Source of the DNA: Actinomycetota bacterium | GTDB lineage: Bacteria > Actinomycetota > Actinomycetes > Propionibacteriales > Nocardioidaceae | Assembly: GCA_009701885.1 (NCBI GenBank) | Contig: WLJH01000010.1 | Span: 1 to 64,000 of the forward strand | Direction of reading: 5' to 3' | DNA: 64,000 nt | Part shown: one piece after another, positions 9,137 to 17,879 of the stretch | Layout of the letters: the number at the start of each line of letters is the position of its first letter | Position numbering within the stretch: the stretch's first letter is position 1 | Position numbers and translations under genes: made by a program | The notes under the pieces: generated by a model | Told to the model about the DNA's origin: nothing | The model's database searches: none | What the model saw: the letters and a program-made list of their open reading frames with translations, nothing else

Positions 9137-10732
9137 TCAGCGGATGCCGAGCCTGCGCATCATCTTCAGGCCGCCGAGCATCCCCTTGACGTACTCGTCG
9201 TAGTCCTGACCCGGCCGGGCGCCCATGACCTGCTTCTTGAGCACCGCGAGCTGCTGCACGTCGGTGTACTTCAGCAGGCCCTGGTCGCCGTGGCGGGCGC
9301 CGACGCCGGAGGCCTTCACGCCGCCCGAGGGCGTGCCCTTCGAGGCAAAGGCGGTGGCCAGGATGTCGTTGACGTTGACGTTGCCGGACTCGATCCGCCG
9401 CGCGACGGCGGTCGCCGCCTCGACGTCACCGCCCCACACCGAGGCGTTGAGGCCGTAGTCGGTGTCGTTGGCCAGGGCGATGGCCTCCTCGACGGTGTCG
9501 TACGGGTAGAGCGACACGACGGGGCCGAAGGTCTCGACGGTGGCGTGGAGGGCGTCGGGCGGGGTGTTCTCCAGGATGGTCGGCTCGAAGAACGCCGGAC
9601 CGAGGTCGGGACGGGCCCGGCCGCCGGTGAGGACGGTGGCGCCCTTGGCGACGGCGTCGTCGACGTGCGCGCGGACCCGCTCCATGTGGTCGACGGAGAC
9701 GAGGGAGCCCAGGTCGGGTCCGAAGTCGTACGCCGCCCGCACGTCCAGCGCCTCGGTGGCGGCGACGAACTTCGCCTTGAACTCGTCGTAGCGCGAGCGC
9801 GGGAGGTACATGCGCTCGATGTGCATGCAGATCTGGCCGGTGTTGCCGAACGCGCCGAAGATCGCGCCCTGCACGACCTCGTCGAGGTCGGCGTCCTCCA
9901 GCACGATCATCGGGTTCTTGCCGCCGAGCTCGAGGCAGCAGGCGATCAGGTTGCGCCCGCAGCGCTCGCCGATCACGCGACCGGTCGCGGTGGAGCCGGT
10001 GAACATGACGTAGTTGGCGTTGTCGATGAAGGTCGGGCCGACGTCGGGGCCCTCACCGCACACGACCTGGAAGAGGCCCTTCGGCAGACCCGCGCGCTCG
10101 AGCATCTCGATGCCCCACAGCGGGGAGAGGGCGGTCTTGTTGTCGGGCTTGAGCACGATGCCGTTGCCCGCCATGAGCGCCGCGATGGAGTCGGAGATCC
10201 CGGTGGCGAAGGGGAAGTTCCAGGGGCCGATGATCCCGACGACGCCCTTGGGCATCCGCACCTCGGTCGAGGTGGTGAGGAACGGGACCGGGCCGCCGCG
10301 CGTGACGGGGGTCAGCAGCTTCTTGGCGCGCTTGAGGTAGTGCCCCATGACCATCGGCGGGTCGCAGGTCTCCTCGATCGCCATCCGCCGGTTCTTGCCG
10401 GACTCGACCTGGATCAGGTCCGCGGTGAGCTGGGCGTTGTCCAGGAAGAGCTGGTGGGCCTTCTTGAAGACCTTCAGCCGGTCCTCGACGCTGCGACGCG
10501 CCCACTGCGCCTGGGCCGAGCGGGCCGCGGCGAACGCGCGCTCGATGTCGGCCGGGCTCGACTGCGGCAGCTCGACCAGCTTCTCACCGGTGTAGACCTC
10601 GGTGAGGTGCCAGGGAGCCATCGAGCCGTCGCTGGAGACCCGGGCGACCAGCCGCGCGAGCAGCGCGTCGGTGACCGAGGCCGGTCGCTCCAGCCGGACG
10701 GGGGCGGTCGTCGTGGTCGTGGCGGTCGTCAT
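9137..10732 (-). CDS. Succinate-semialdehyde dehydrogenase (NADP+)-like aldehyde dehydrogenase
   Basis: A 531-residue aldehyde dehydrogenase that oxidises an aldehyde to the acid with NAD(P)+. The catalytic Cys302 is in GNTGQIC, the general-base Glu268 in LELGGKNP, and the cofactor-site signature is IGPWNFPF near 168. The sequence style (long N-terminus, GQICMHIERMYL) matches the GabD2-type succinic-semialdehyde dehydrogenases of actinobacteria. It lies 11 bp downstream of the GMC oxidoreductase, so the two probably oxidise an alcohol to an aldehyde and then an acid. That makes the real substrate possibly different from succinic semialdehyde. The pair is preceded by a KstR-type operator. The class is secure, the substrate is not. 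Confidence 0.85.
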   Translation of the reverse strand: MTTATTTTTAPVRLERPASVTDALLARLVARVSSDGSMAPWHLTEVYTGEKLVELPQSSPADIERAFAAARSAQAQWARRSVEDRLKVFKKAHQLFLDNAQLTADLIQVESGKNRRMAIEETCDPPMVMGHYLKRAKKLLTPVTRGGPVPFLTTSTEVRMPKGVVGIIGPWNFPFATGISDSIAALMAGNGIVLKPDNKTALSPLWGIEMLERAGLPKGLFQVVCGEGPDVGPTFIDNANYVMFTGSTATGRVIGERCGRNLIACCLELGGKNPMIVLEDADLDEVVQGAIFGAFGNTGQICMHIERMYLPRSRYDEFKAKFVAATEALDVRAAYDFGPDLGSLVSVDHMERVRAHVDDAVAKGATVLTGGRARPDLGPAFFEPTILENTPPDALHATVETFGPVVSLYPYDTVEEAIALANDTDYGLNASVWGGDVEAATAVARRIESGNVNVNDILATAFASKGTPSGGVKASGVGARHGDQGLLKYTDVQQLAVLKKQVMGARPGQDYDEYVKGMLGGLKMMRRLGIR

Positions 10733-10743
10733 GGACGTGCCTC

Positions 10744-12375
10744 TCAGCCGCGGCCGAGCACGAGGTCGGCCCCGCGCTCGCCGATCATGATGGCGGGCGC
10801 GTTGGTGTTGCCGCCGGTGATCGACGGCATGATCGAGGCGTCGCACACGCGCAGGCCCTCGACGCCGCGGACCTTGAGGTCGGGGGTCACGACGGCGGTC
10901 TCGTCGACGCCCATCTTGCAGGTGCCGACACCGTGGTAGACCGAGGTCGCCCGGTTGAGGATCGCCTGGCGCAGGTCGGAGCCCTGCAGCGACCGGCCGG
11001 GGTGGATCTCGTCCTTGACCGTGCCGCGGAAGGCCTTCGCCGCGAAGATCTCGCGGACCAGCTCCGAGCCCTCGGTGAGCAGGTCGAGGTCGGCGGACTC
11101 GGCGAGGTACGCCGGGTCGATGAGCGGCGTCGCGGTCGGGTCGGCCGAGGCCAGGCGCAGGGTGCCGCGGCTTTTGGGGTAGATCAGGGTGGTCAGGACC
11201 GTCAGCGCGGGACGCGGGTCCACGTCGTGGCGGATCGGCTCGTCCTGGTTGGGCGAGACGTAGGCCCACGGCAGCAGGTGCAGCTGCAGGTCCGGGACGT
11301 TTCCGACGGCCTGGCTGGACCTGAGGAAGGCGAGCACCTCGAAGACGGAGTTGGCCAGGAAGGTCGAGCCGGGGCGCAGGACCTCCTTGGCCACGCCCTG
11401 GGCGAAGAAGAGCGGCTTGCCGCGCAGCTTCGACGTCGTGGTGTGGAAGGTCATCGCGTGGAACATGTGGTCGTGCAGGTTGTCGCCGACCGGGAGGTCC
11501 GCGACGACCTCGATGCCGTGGTCCTTCAGGTGCTGGGCGTGCCCGATGCCAGAGAGCATGAGGATCTGTGCGGAGCCGACGAAGCCGGCCGAGAGGATGA
11601 CCTCCTTGCCCGCCCGGATGGTGCGCTCGGAGCCGTCCTTGTCACGGACCCGGACACCGGTGGCCCGACCGTTCTCGATCACGACCTTGGTGACCAGCAC
11701 CTGGGTCTGGACCTCGAGGGTCGAGGGCGCCAGGTGGTGGATGTAGCCGCGGGAGGCGGAGTAGCGCAGGCCGTCGGCGGCGTTCTGCTGCATCCGGCCG
11801 ACACCCTCCTGCGAGGCGCCGTTGTAGTCGTCGAGGACCCGGCAGCCGGTCACCTCGGCGGTGGCCTGGATGAAGTCGAGCGAGCCCTCCTGGGGCGTCT
11901 TGTTGACCGTGACCCGGATCGGGCCGCCCTCGCCGCGAAACTCGTCCGCACCGCCCTCGTAGTCCTCCATCCGGCGGTACGCCGCGTTCACGCTGTCGGC
12001 GTCCCAGCCGGCGCAGCCCTCGGCAGCCCAGGAGTCGTAGTTGGCGCGGTTGCCGCGCACGTAGACCATCCCGTTGACCGAGCTCGAGCCGCCGAGCACC
12101 TTGCCACGCGGGACGGGCATCTTGCGGTCGAGGATGTGCTTCTGCGGCACCGAGTAGTAGCCCCAGTCGACGGTCCGCTTGATCTCGGGGACCGCGTGCA
12201 TCGGCCCGATCATGCCAGGCTTCTTGGTCAGGAACTTCTCGTCGGTCTTGCCCGCCTCGAGGACGATGACGCGCGCACCGGACTGGGCCAGGCGGCCGGC
12301 GATCGCCGCGCCGGAGGAGCCGGAGCCGACGACGACGTAGTCAGCCTCGTTGGAGTAAGGAGCCTTCTTGGCCAT
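10744..12375 (-). CDS. GMC-family oxidoreductase (choline dehydrogenase-like)
   Basis: A 543-residue FAD enzyme that oxidises primary alcohols. The FAD-binding VVVGSGSSGAAIAGRL is at about residues 14-29, the first GMC signature RGKVLGGSSSVNGMVYVRG near 90-108, and the second, with catalytic His and Asn, in YHGVGTCKMG and GNTNAPAIM near the C-terminus. There is no export signal, so it is cytoplasmic. It leads an operon with the aldehyde dehydrogenase. The upstream region holds a match to the KstR operator and a second palindrome, so control is likely tight. A sterol side-chain or long-chain alcohol is a plausible substrate by association; choline is not excluded. Confidence 0.88.
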   Translation of the reverse strand: MAKKAPYSNEADYVVVGSGSSGAAIAGRLAQSGARVIVLEAGKTDEKFLTKKPGMIGPMHAVPEIKRTVDWGYYSVPQKHILDRKMPVPRGKVLGGSSSVNGMVYVRGNRANYDSWAAEGCAGWDADSVNAAYRRMEDYEGGADEFRGEGGPIRVTVNKTPQEGSLDFIQATAEVTGCRVLDDYNGASQEGVGRMQQNAADGLRYSASRGYIHHLAPSTLEVQTQVLVTKVVIENGRATGVRVRDKDGSERTIRAGKEVILSAGFVGSAQILMLSGIGHAQHLKDHGIEVVADLPVGDNLHDHMFHAMTFHTTTSKLRGKPLFFAQGVAKEVLRPGSTFLANSVFEVLAFLRSSQAVGNVPDLQLHLLPWAYVSPNQDEPIRHDVDPRPALTVLTTLIYPKSRGTLRLASADPTATPLIDPAYLAESADLDLLTEGSELVREIFAAKAFRGTVKDEIHPGRSLQGSDLRQAILNRATSVYHGVGTCKMGVDETAVVTPDLKVRGVEGLRVCDASIMPSITGGNTNAPAIMIGERGADLVLGRG

Positions 12376-12387
12376 GATCCACCCTTG

Positions 12388-12404
12388 ACATACCGACGGA
12401 ATGT
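12388..12404. promoter_or_regulatory. Second operator-like palindrome before the GMC gene
   Basis: ACATACCGACGGAATGT is symmetric except at the centre and one base pair (arms ACAT-N-CCG and CGG-N-ATGT). It lies 13-29 bp upstream of the GMC start codon, downstream of the likely -10 (TAGGGT on the minus strand). The form is typical of TetR-family operators. It differs in sequence from the KstR-type site beside it, so two regulators may act here. Confidence 0.5.
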
Positions 12405-12429
12405 GTCGGCGCTCACCCTACGCCAGAAC

Positions 12430-12443
12430 TGGAACCTGTTCTA
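12430..12443. promoter_or_regulatory. KstR-type operator upstream of GMC oxidoreductase
   Basis: TGGAACCTGTTCTA fits the published 14-bp KstR consensus TNNAACNNGTTNNA exactly. On the minus strand its arm TAGAAC sits 17 bp upstream of TAGGGT, so the operator would overlap the -35 region, a classic repressor position. Three similar sites occur elsewhere in the window. Confidence 0.6.
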
Positions 12444-12540
12444 GTGGATCTCGCGGACTCCTCGGCCGGTCTTCACATGTCGGCCGGCCCCGCCCGCCTC
12501 CCCCGCCCCACGGCGTACGACCCGGTGACACGATGGGCCC

Positions 12541-13392
12541 GTGCGCGTCCTGTCGATCCAGTCCTCGGTGGCCTACGGCCACGTCGGCAACTCCGCGGCC
12601 GTCTTCCCGCTGCAGCGGCTCGGTCACGAGGTGTGGCCGGTGCTGACGGTCCACTTCTCCAACCACACGGGGTACGGCGCGTGGCGCGGCCCCCTGCTCG
12701 ACCCGGCCGACGTCGCCGAGGTGATCGCGGGCATCGACGACCGCGGGGCCCTCGGCACCGCGGATGCCGTGCTGTCGGGCTACCAGGGCGACCCGGCGGT
12801 CGGCGGGGTCGTGCTCGACGCGGTGGCCCGGGTCAAGGAGCTCAACCCCGACGCGCTCTACTGCTGCGACCCGGTGATGGGCGACGTCGGCCGCGGGATG
12901 TTCGTGAAGCCGGGCATCCCGGAGTTCCTGCGCGACACCGTCGTCCCGGCCGCCGACGTCATCACTCCCAACCACTTCGAGCTGGACTTCCTCGCCGGCA
13001 CGACGACGCGGACCCTCGAGGACGTGCTGGCCGCCGTCGAGGTCGTGCGCGCCCGCGGACCCCGCCACGTCCTGGTCACCTCGGTCCTGCACGACCAGGT
13101 GCCCGAGGGCCACCTCGAGGTGCTGGCCGTCTCCGACGAGGGCGCCTGGGCGGTCACCACCCCGCTGCTGCCCATCACCCCCAACGGCTGCGGCGACGTG
13201 ACCGCCGCGCTCTACCTCGCGCACCTGCACGAGACCGGCTCGCCGGCCGAGGCGCTGTCCCGCACGACCGGCACCGTCTTCGCGATCCTCGAGGAGACCC
13301 TCGCCTCGGGCCACCGCGAGATCCGGCTCGTCGACGCCCAGGACGCGATCGCCAACCCACCCGCGACCTTCACGCCGCGCCAGGTGCACTGA
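12541..13392 (+). CDS. pdxY: Pyridoxal kinase
   Basis: A 283-residue ribokinase-fold enzyme that phosphorylates pyridoxal in vitamin B6 salvage. It starts with the typical VLSIQSSVAYGHVGNSAAVFPLQ (about residues 3-25; the part SVAYGHVGNSA is diagnostic of PdxY/PdxK), continues with DAVLSGYQGD and CCDPVMGD, and carries the C-terminal catalytic region PNGCGDVTAALYL with the active Asp near residue 219. Length matches the family. The GTG at 12541 is the natural start. It is monocistronic and converges on tRNA-Thr, with a long hairpin between them. Confidence 0.92.
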   Translation: MRVLSIQSSVAYGHVGNSAAVFPLQRLGHEVWPVLTVHFSNHTGYGAWRGPLLDPADVAEVIAGIDDRGALGTADAVLSGYQGDPAVGGVVLDAVARVKELNPDALYCCDPVMGDVGRGMFVKPGIPEFLRDTVVPAADVITPNHFELDFLAGTTTRTLEDVLAAVEVVRARGPRHVLVTSVLHDQVPEGHLEVLAVSDEGAWAVTTPLLPITPNGCGDVTAALYLAHLHETGSPAEALSRTTGTVFAILEETLASGHREIRLVDAQDAIANPPATFTPRQVH

Positions 13393-13415
13393 GCGCCCTG
13401 AACCCGGGGTCCGGC

Positions 13416-13462
13416 GACCGGAGTGCCGACGACGTGCCTGGCGCGTCGGGCGCACTCCGGTC
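13416..13462. terminator. Hairpin between pdxY and tRNA-Thr
   Basis: GACCGGAGTGC at 13416-13426 pairs with GCACTCCGGTC at 13452-13462, and the inner bases CGAC and GTCG extend the stem. It lies in a convergent junction and has no T-run, so it probably acts as a bidirectional stop. Confidence 0.55.
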
Positions 13463-13471
13463 CATCCAGAG

Positions 13472-13543
13472 AGCCGCGTGGGAGGGTCGAACTCCCGACC
13501 GTCCGCTTACAAGGCGGGCGCTCTACCACTGAGCTAACGCGGC
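13472..13543 (-). tRNA. tRNA-Thr (anticodon TGT)
   Basis: On the minus strand a full cloverleaf can be folded. The acceptor arm GCCGCGT pairs with ACGCGGC, the D arm contains AGCTCAGTGGTAGAGC, the anticodon arm CCGCCTTGTAAGCGG gives anticodon TGT, and the T arm contains GTTCGAC. The discriminator base is T and CCA is not encoded. The gene lies just downstream of the large secreted-protein gene on the same strand. Confidence 0.95.
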
Positions 13544-13551
13544 GTGCCCGG

Positions 13552-16500
13552 TCACCCGGGCCCGCCGATCCTAGTGGTCAGCGACGCACGACCGTCGCCG
13601 GGCGCCCCTCCTGTCAGCCCCTCCTGTCCGAGGGCGTCGACGCCGGTCACCACGACCTGCACCCGGTCCTTCTTCCCGACCTTGGGGATGCTCAGCGAGG
13701 TGCGCGTGGTGTCGAGCAGCAGCCGTCGGCCGTCCTCGAGGGCGACGGTGACGCGCCAGTGGTCGACCGGCGCGCCGGCGCCCTTCCTCCACGACACCAC
13801 CAGCTTGCCCTTGCCGGGCTTGGCCTTGAGGTCCTTCGCCTTGCCGGGAAGCTGGGGGCCGGGCGCGTCGTACGTCGCGACCTCGGTGCTCGACACCGAC
13901 TGGCCGCGGTCGTCGACCACGATCGCGGAGATGGTGCGGCGGCCCGCCGGGCCGCTGGCCGTGACGGGCAGGGAGCCGGAGGCCGCGGCGGTCTCGCCGA
14001 GCACGGCGGCGACACCGTCCTCCCCGGTCTCCACGAAGCGCAGCGACCGGGAGGCGTCTGCGAGGTTCGTCGCCTCCCAGGTGAGCGTCCGCTCGCGACC
14101 GGAGCCGGCGAGGGTGGCGCGCACGGTCGAGGCGGGGTAGGACGCAGCCACCTGGAACGCCGGGACGGTCTCCCGACGTGCGGTGCCGGCGTGGCCGGCC
14201 CCGGTCGATCGGGTGGCCAGGACCCGCCCCGCGGGCGAGGCCGTGACCCGGAAGACGCTTCCCGCGACGCTCCCGGTGGTCACGATGACGACCCGCACGG
14301 AACCGGTGGCCTCGCTGGGCACGAGGACGACCCGGTCACCGTTCTGCGGTTCGAGCGGCGCGGCGGGGTCCGAGGCGACGACCACGTCGCCGTCGACGTC
14401 GCGGACGGTGATGAGCGGCACCCCGCCGACGCCGGGGACGTCCACGGAGTAGGAGCGCGGGTCGCCGGGCGGCAGGAAGATCGTCCCATCGGGGCTGACC
14501 ACGACCTCGCTGGAGGACCCCGAGCCGCCGCTCTGGGGAGTGAGGTAGGCGCCGAGGTCGCAGGTGGTGCCGACGTCGAGCCCGGTGGCCCACTGGTAGC
14601 CCACGAGGAAGGCGAGCTCGAAGGAGAACGGGTCGAGGCCGAACTCGATGGACGCGCAGGCGGCGATGCCGACGTCGGAGGCGATGCCCTTCGCGCTGGC
14701 GCAGAAGACCACGCAGACCTCGGCCTGGGCCTGTGCGTGGAAGGTGCCGGCGTCCAGGTCGACGGCTCCGGCGATGTCGCCGCTGACGCCGAGGCGGGAC
14801 AGGCCGAAGGCGAAGCCGGCGGCGAACGCGAAGCGCCCGTCGGTGTAGAAGTCGGCGCTGGCTCCGGCCAGGTCGACGCCGTAGAGCCCCATCTTCCCGG
14901 CGATCCGTAGGTGCGCGGGGCCCGAGTCGGGCTGCTCGAAGCGGAAGCCTCCTCCGGTGCCCGGCGGGCTGCCGATCGCGTCGAAGGTGATCGGCCCGTC
15001 GGGGGTCGGGGCGGCCAGGTCGACGCCGCCACCGAGGGCGAAGCCGTCGGTGCCGTCGTAGTCGAAGCCGGCGTCGTTGAGCCACAGGCCCGGGTAGACC
15101 TGGAAGGGGAACGGCGGCCCGCCGTAGGCGAAGGAGAGCCGGACGAGCTTGCCCTGGCGCAGCCCGAGGCTCAGCCGCGCGTACTCACCGACCGGCGGCA
15201 GCTTCAGGTCGACGGTGCCGGTCCAGGTCGAGCTCGAGGCGTCGTACGTGACCGTCAGGTCGCGCATCCCGAACTCGCCGATCGCCAGCGAGGCCACCTT
15301 CAGCGTGATGCCGCGGAGGTCCAGCCCGCCGAGCATGGTGGTGCGCAACGTGGTCGCACCGGTGACGAGGTCGAAGGGGCGCGGCAGCGCGAGGTTCACA
15401 CTGACGAACGCCTCGTCGTTGCCGAAGTCGACGCTCGCGCGCCCGAGCGCGGGCAGGTCGAGCAGCTTGATGCCGAACTTCTCCAGCCCCTCGAAGGTCG
15501 TGGGCTTGTCGACGTCCCAGGTTCCGGCGTCCTTGGAGAAGACGATCGGGCCGGCCATCTGCACCACGCCGGCGGACGCCGCGATCGTGTGGGCGACGGT
15601 GTCCACGGTGACCGTCGTCGAGGACTTCCCGCCCACGAAGCGGATGCCGTTGACGTTGACGTCGCCCTTGGTCGACCAGCGGCCCGCACCCTTCGGGCTC
15701 TCCTCGAAGCACCCGCTGCCCTGCACCGCCGCCAGGACGCCCGGCTTCACCAGCACCTGGCGCGTGCACTTGCCGGAGTTGTCGACAGGCACGAAGCCGC
15801 CGACGGACGACAGCGGCTCCTCCGGGTCGCCGTCGGGCACGACGCCTCCGACGGGGATGACGGCGACGTACGCCGCCCCGTCCAGCGTGTTCTCGTCCCA
15901 CACGACCGCGCCGCCGCCGTCCCCTGCGGTGGAGACCCGGAGGTTGAACGCGCGCACGTTCTCCACGACGGTGCCCGGGACCGTGAACCCCGCCCCGGTC
16001 TCGGAGTACGACGCGCGGATCGGCGCGAGCAGACCCTCGTCGGTCCACACCGCGGTCAGGCCGCCCGCCGCGTCGGCGGCCATGGTGCCGAACAGCGAGT
16101 CGCGGATGTCGGTGGCCAGGAAGGGCATGCCCAGCTCGCCGGTGTCGGGCGAGAGCCGGCGCACCTGGTAAGCGTCGCGCAGGGGGTTGTCGTCGTACTC
16201 GACGTGCGTCATCAGGTAGGTCCCCGAGGGCCCGCTGACGATGGTCGGCTCGTCCTCGTCGGGCAGCGGGACCGAGCCGTCCCAGTTGCCGGCGTCGTTG
16301 TAGTCACCGCCCGCGCCCCGGTCGTAGACGCGGACGTAGGTGTCCTCCAGGTTCGTGTAGGCGGTCACCGGCGTGGTGTCGTCGAGGAGCGCGACGCCGC
16401 CGGAGTAGTAGGCCCCGCCCTCGGCGGTGTCGTCGAGGGTGGCGTAGCCGGTCACCGGGGAGTCGTCGGTCGGCATCACCTGCACACCGGCGCCCAGCGG

Positions 16501-17043
16501 GGCACCGGAGCCGGAGAACCCGGTCATGAGGGTGTTGAGCCCCGGCCCCTCGACCACCGACTCGGGAGCGACCGAGCCGATGGTCCGCGGCTCCCCGAAG
16601 GTGGTGCCGCCGTCGGTGGACTCCCACAGGGCCGTGCCCTCGTCGTCGCCGCAGCAGTAGTAGGCCAGCACGCCGATCGTCCCGTCGCGGCGCAGCACGA
16701 CGCCGACCGGGCCGAACTGGAAGGTCGGGGTGGTGCCGAGGTCCTGGTAGTCCTGGCACGCCGAGGCGCCGCGTGGCAGTCGGCAGTAGACGGTCCAGGG
16801 ACCGTCCGCGCGGTCCTCGCGCCAGGCGATGTGGGCGGTGCCGGCGGCGTCCACCGCGACGTCCGGGACCGAGGCCGCGTCGTCGGAGAGCAGGATCGGC
16901 GTGCCGGCGGCCTCCCGCTGCTCGACAGCGGGGGTCCCGGCGGCCGGGCCGGGCAGGGACGCTGCGGAGCCGGCGAGGGACGCGGTCAGGACGACCGCGG
17001 CGGTGCACCGGGAGACGAGGGATCGACGAATCGCACGACGCAT
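13552..17043 (-). CDS. Large secreted protein with Asp-box-like N-terminal and Fn3-like C-terminal regions
   Basis: This 1163-residue protein has a signal peptide (Arg-rich start, hydrophobic run, cleavage near residue 30). Residues about 45-400 contain strands like those of BNR/sialidase-type propellers, including the Asp-box ESTDGGTTFGEP near 140. Residues about 400-850 are Gly-rich beta-structure with several Cys pairs (CVVFCASA, CASIEFG), of no family I recognise. The last 150 or so residues (KAKDLKAKPGKGKLVVSW) resemble a fibronectin type III domain. No transmembrane anchor or sortase motif is visible, so it is probably released or held by its Fn3 part. ATG at 17043 follows AGGAG. Function is unknown. 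Confidence 0.7.
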   Translation of the reverse strand: MRRAIRRSLVSRCTAAVVLTASLAGSAASLPGPAAGTPAVEQREAAGTPILLSDDAASVPDVAVDAAGTAHIAWREDRADGPWTVYCRLPRGASACQDYQDLGTTPTFQFGPVGVVLRRDGTIGVLAYYCCGDDEGTALWESTDGGTTFGEPRTIGSVAPESVVEGPGLNTLMTGFSGSGAPLGAGVQVMPTDDSPVTGYATLDDTAEGGAYYSGGVALLDDTTPVTAYTNLEDTYVRVYDRGAGGDYNDAGNWDGSVPLPDEDEPTIVSGPSGTYLMTHVEYDDNPLRDAYQVRRLSPDTGELGMPFLATDIRDSLFGTMAADAAGGLTAVWTDEGLLAPIRASYSETGAGFTVPGTVVENVRAFNLRVSTAGDGGGAVVWDENTLDGAAYVAVIPVGGVVPDGDPEEPLSSVGGFVPVDNSGKCTRQVLVKPGVLAAVQGSGCFEESPKGAGRWSTKGDVNVNGIRFVGGKSSTTVTVDTVAHTIAASAGVVQMAGPIVFSKDAGTWDVDKPTTFEGLEKFGIKLLDLPALGRASVDFGNDEAFVSVNLALPRPFDLVTGATTLRTTMLGGLDLRGITLKVASLAIGEFGMRDLTVTYDASSSTWTGTVDLKLPPVGEYARLSLGLRQGKLVRLSFAYGGPPFPFQVYPGLWLNDAGFDYDGTDGFALGGGVDLAAPTPDGPITFDAIGSPPGTGGGFRFEQPDSGPAHLRIAGKMGLYGVDLAGASADFYTDGRFAFAAGFAFGLSRLGVSGDIAGAVDLDAGTFHAQAQAEVCVVFCASAKGIASDVGIAACASIEFGLDPFSFELAFLVGYQWATGLDVGTTCDLGAYLTPQSGGSGSSSEVVVSPDGTIFLPPGDPRSYSVDVPGVGGVPLITVRDVDGDVVVASDPAAPLEPQNGDRVVLVPSEATGSVRVVIVTTGSVAGSVFRVTASPAGRVLATRSTGAGHAGTARRETVPAFQVAASYPASTVRATLAGSGRERTLTWEATNLADASRSLRFVETGEDGVAAVLGETAAASGSLPVTASGPAGRRTISAIVVDDRGQSVSSTEVATYDAPGPQLPGKAKDLKAKPGKGKLVVSWRKGAGAPVDHWRVTVALEDGRRLLLDTTRTSLSIPKVGKKDRVQVVVTGVDALGQEGLTGGAPGDGRASLTTRIGGPG

Positions 17044-17140
17044 GAGGGAGCACTCCTGGTCAGGAGGCGCCGGGTCGCGCCGTTCGCGAGCCTAGGGCTC
17101 ATCCCCGCGGGTGAACAGTGACGGCTGGACCAGCTGCGGA

Positions 17141-17854
17141 TCAGCCCATGCCCCCGTCGAAGGCGAGGACCGAGCCGGTGATCATCCGGGCCTCGGGCGA
17201 GGCGAGGTAGACGATCGAGGAGGCGATCTCGTCGGGGGTGATGGCCCGGCCCGGCAGCATCATGAGCAGCCGGTCCTGCACGCGGGCATCAAGGTCGGGC
17301 GGGTAGGACGCGGCGACCTGGTCTACCAGCGGGGTGGCGACGGTGCCCGGGCAGACGGCGTTGACCCGGATGCCCTCGGGCGAGAGCTCGAGCGCGAGCG
17401 CCTGGGTGAGCTGGGTGAGCCCGCCCTTGGCGGCGGAGTACGCCGCGGAGTACGGCTGCGGGATCCGGCCGGCCACGGAGGAGACGTTGACGATGCAGCT
17501 GCGCTTGGCCGCGCGCAGGTGGGGCAGGGCGGCCTGCATGAGGAAGAACGGGCCCTTGAGGTCGACGTCGAGGGTGCGGTCGAAGACCTCCTCGGTGACG
17601 GTCTCGAACCGGCCGAACTGCACCACGCCCGCCACGTTGGCCAGCACGTCGATCCGCCCGCCCTCGGCGCAGACGGCGATCGCCGCGTCGACGGCCGCCT
17701 TCGAGCCCACGTTGCACTCGACGTACGTCACCCCGTCCGGGACGGTGGGGGCGATGTCCAGCCCGAAGACGGTGTCCCCCAGGTCGCGGAAGCGCTCCGC
17801 GGTGGCGAACCCGATGCCGGAGGCTGCCCCGGTGACGACGACGACGCGACTCAT
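17141..17854 (-). CDS. Short-chain dehydrogenase/reductase
   Basis: A 237-residue classical SDR that oxidises or reduces an alcohol or ketone with NAD(P)(H). The cofactor motif TGAASGIG is at residues 8-15, NVAG (replacing NNAG) near 73, and the catalytic Ser-Tyr-Lys in NVSSVAG and YSAAKGG. The C-terminal FDGGMG is typical of 3-oxoacyl/hydroxysteroid-type SDRs. Its start lies 11 bp from a perfect-arm KstR-type operator, so the gene probably responds to the same signal as the GMC and ABC importer genes. A role in steroid or fatty-acyl metabolism is therefore plausible but inferred. Confidence 0.88.
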   Translation of the reverse strand: MSRVVVVTGAASGIGFATAERFRDLGDTVFGLDIAPTVPDGVTYVECNVGSKAAVDAAIAVCAEGGRIDVLANVAGVVQFGRFETVTEEVFDRTLDVDLKGPFFLMQAALPHLRAAKRSCIVNVSSVAGRIPQPYSAAYSAAKGGLTQLTQALALELSPEGIRVNAVCPGTVATPLVDQVAASYPPDLDARVQDRLLMMLPGRAITPDEIASSIVYLASPEARMITGSVLAFDGGMG

Positions 17855-17864
17855 GGCGCGAACC

Positions 17865-17878
17865 TAGAACACGTTCTA
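17865..17878. promoter_or_regulatory. KstR-type operator upstream of SDR
   Basis: TAGAACACGTTCTA fits TNNAACNNGTTNNA exactly, and the arms extend to CTAGAAC/GTTCTAG at 17864-17879. It fills the gap between the stop of the kinase-like gene (17880) and the SDR start (17854), so it marks a separate promoter for the SDR. Confidence 0.7.
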
Positions 17879-17879
17879 G

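Noticed and set aside
9137..10732. Certain assignment to GABA catabolism as gabD
   Set aside because: No GABA aminotransferase or permease is near, and the GMC partner and operator suggest another aldehyde.
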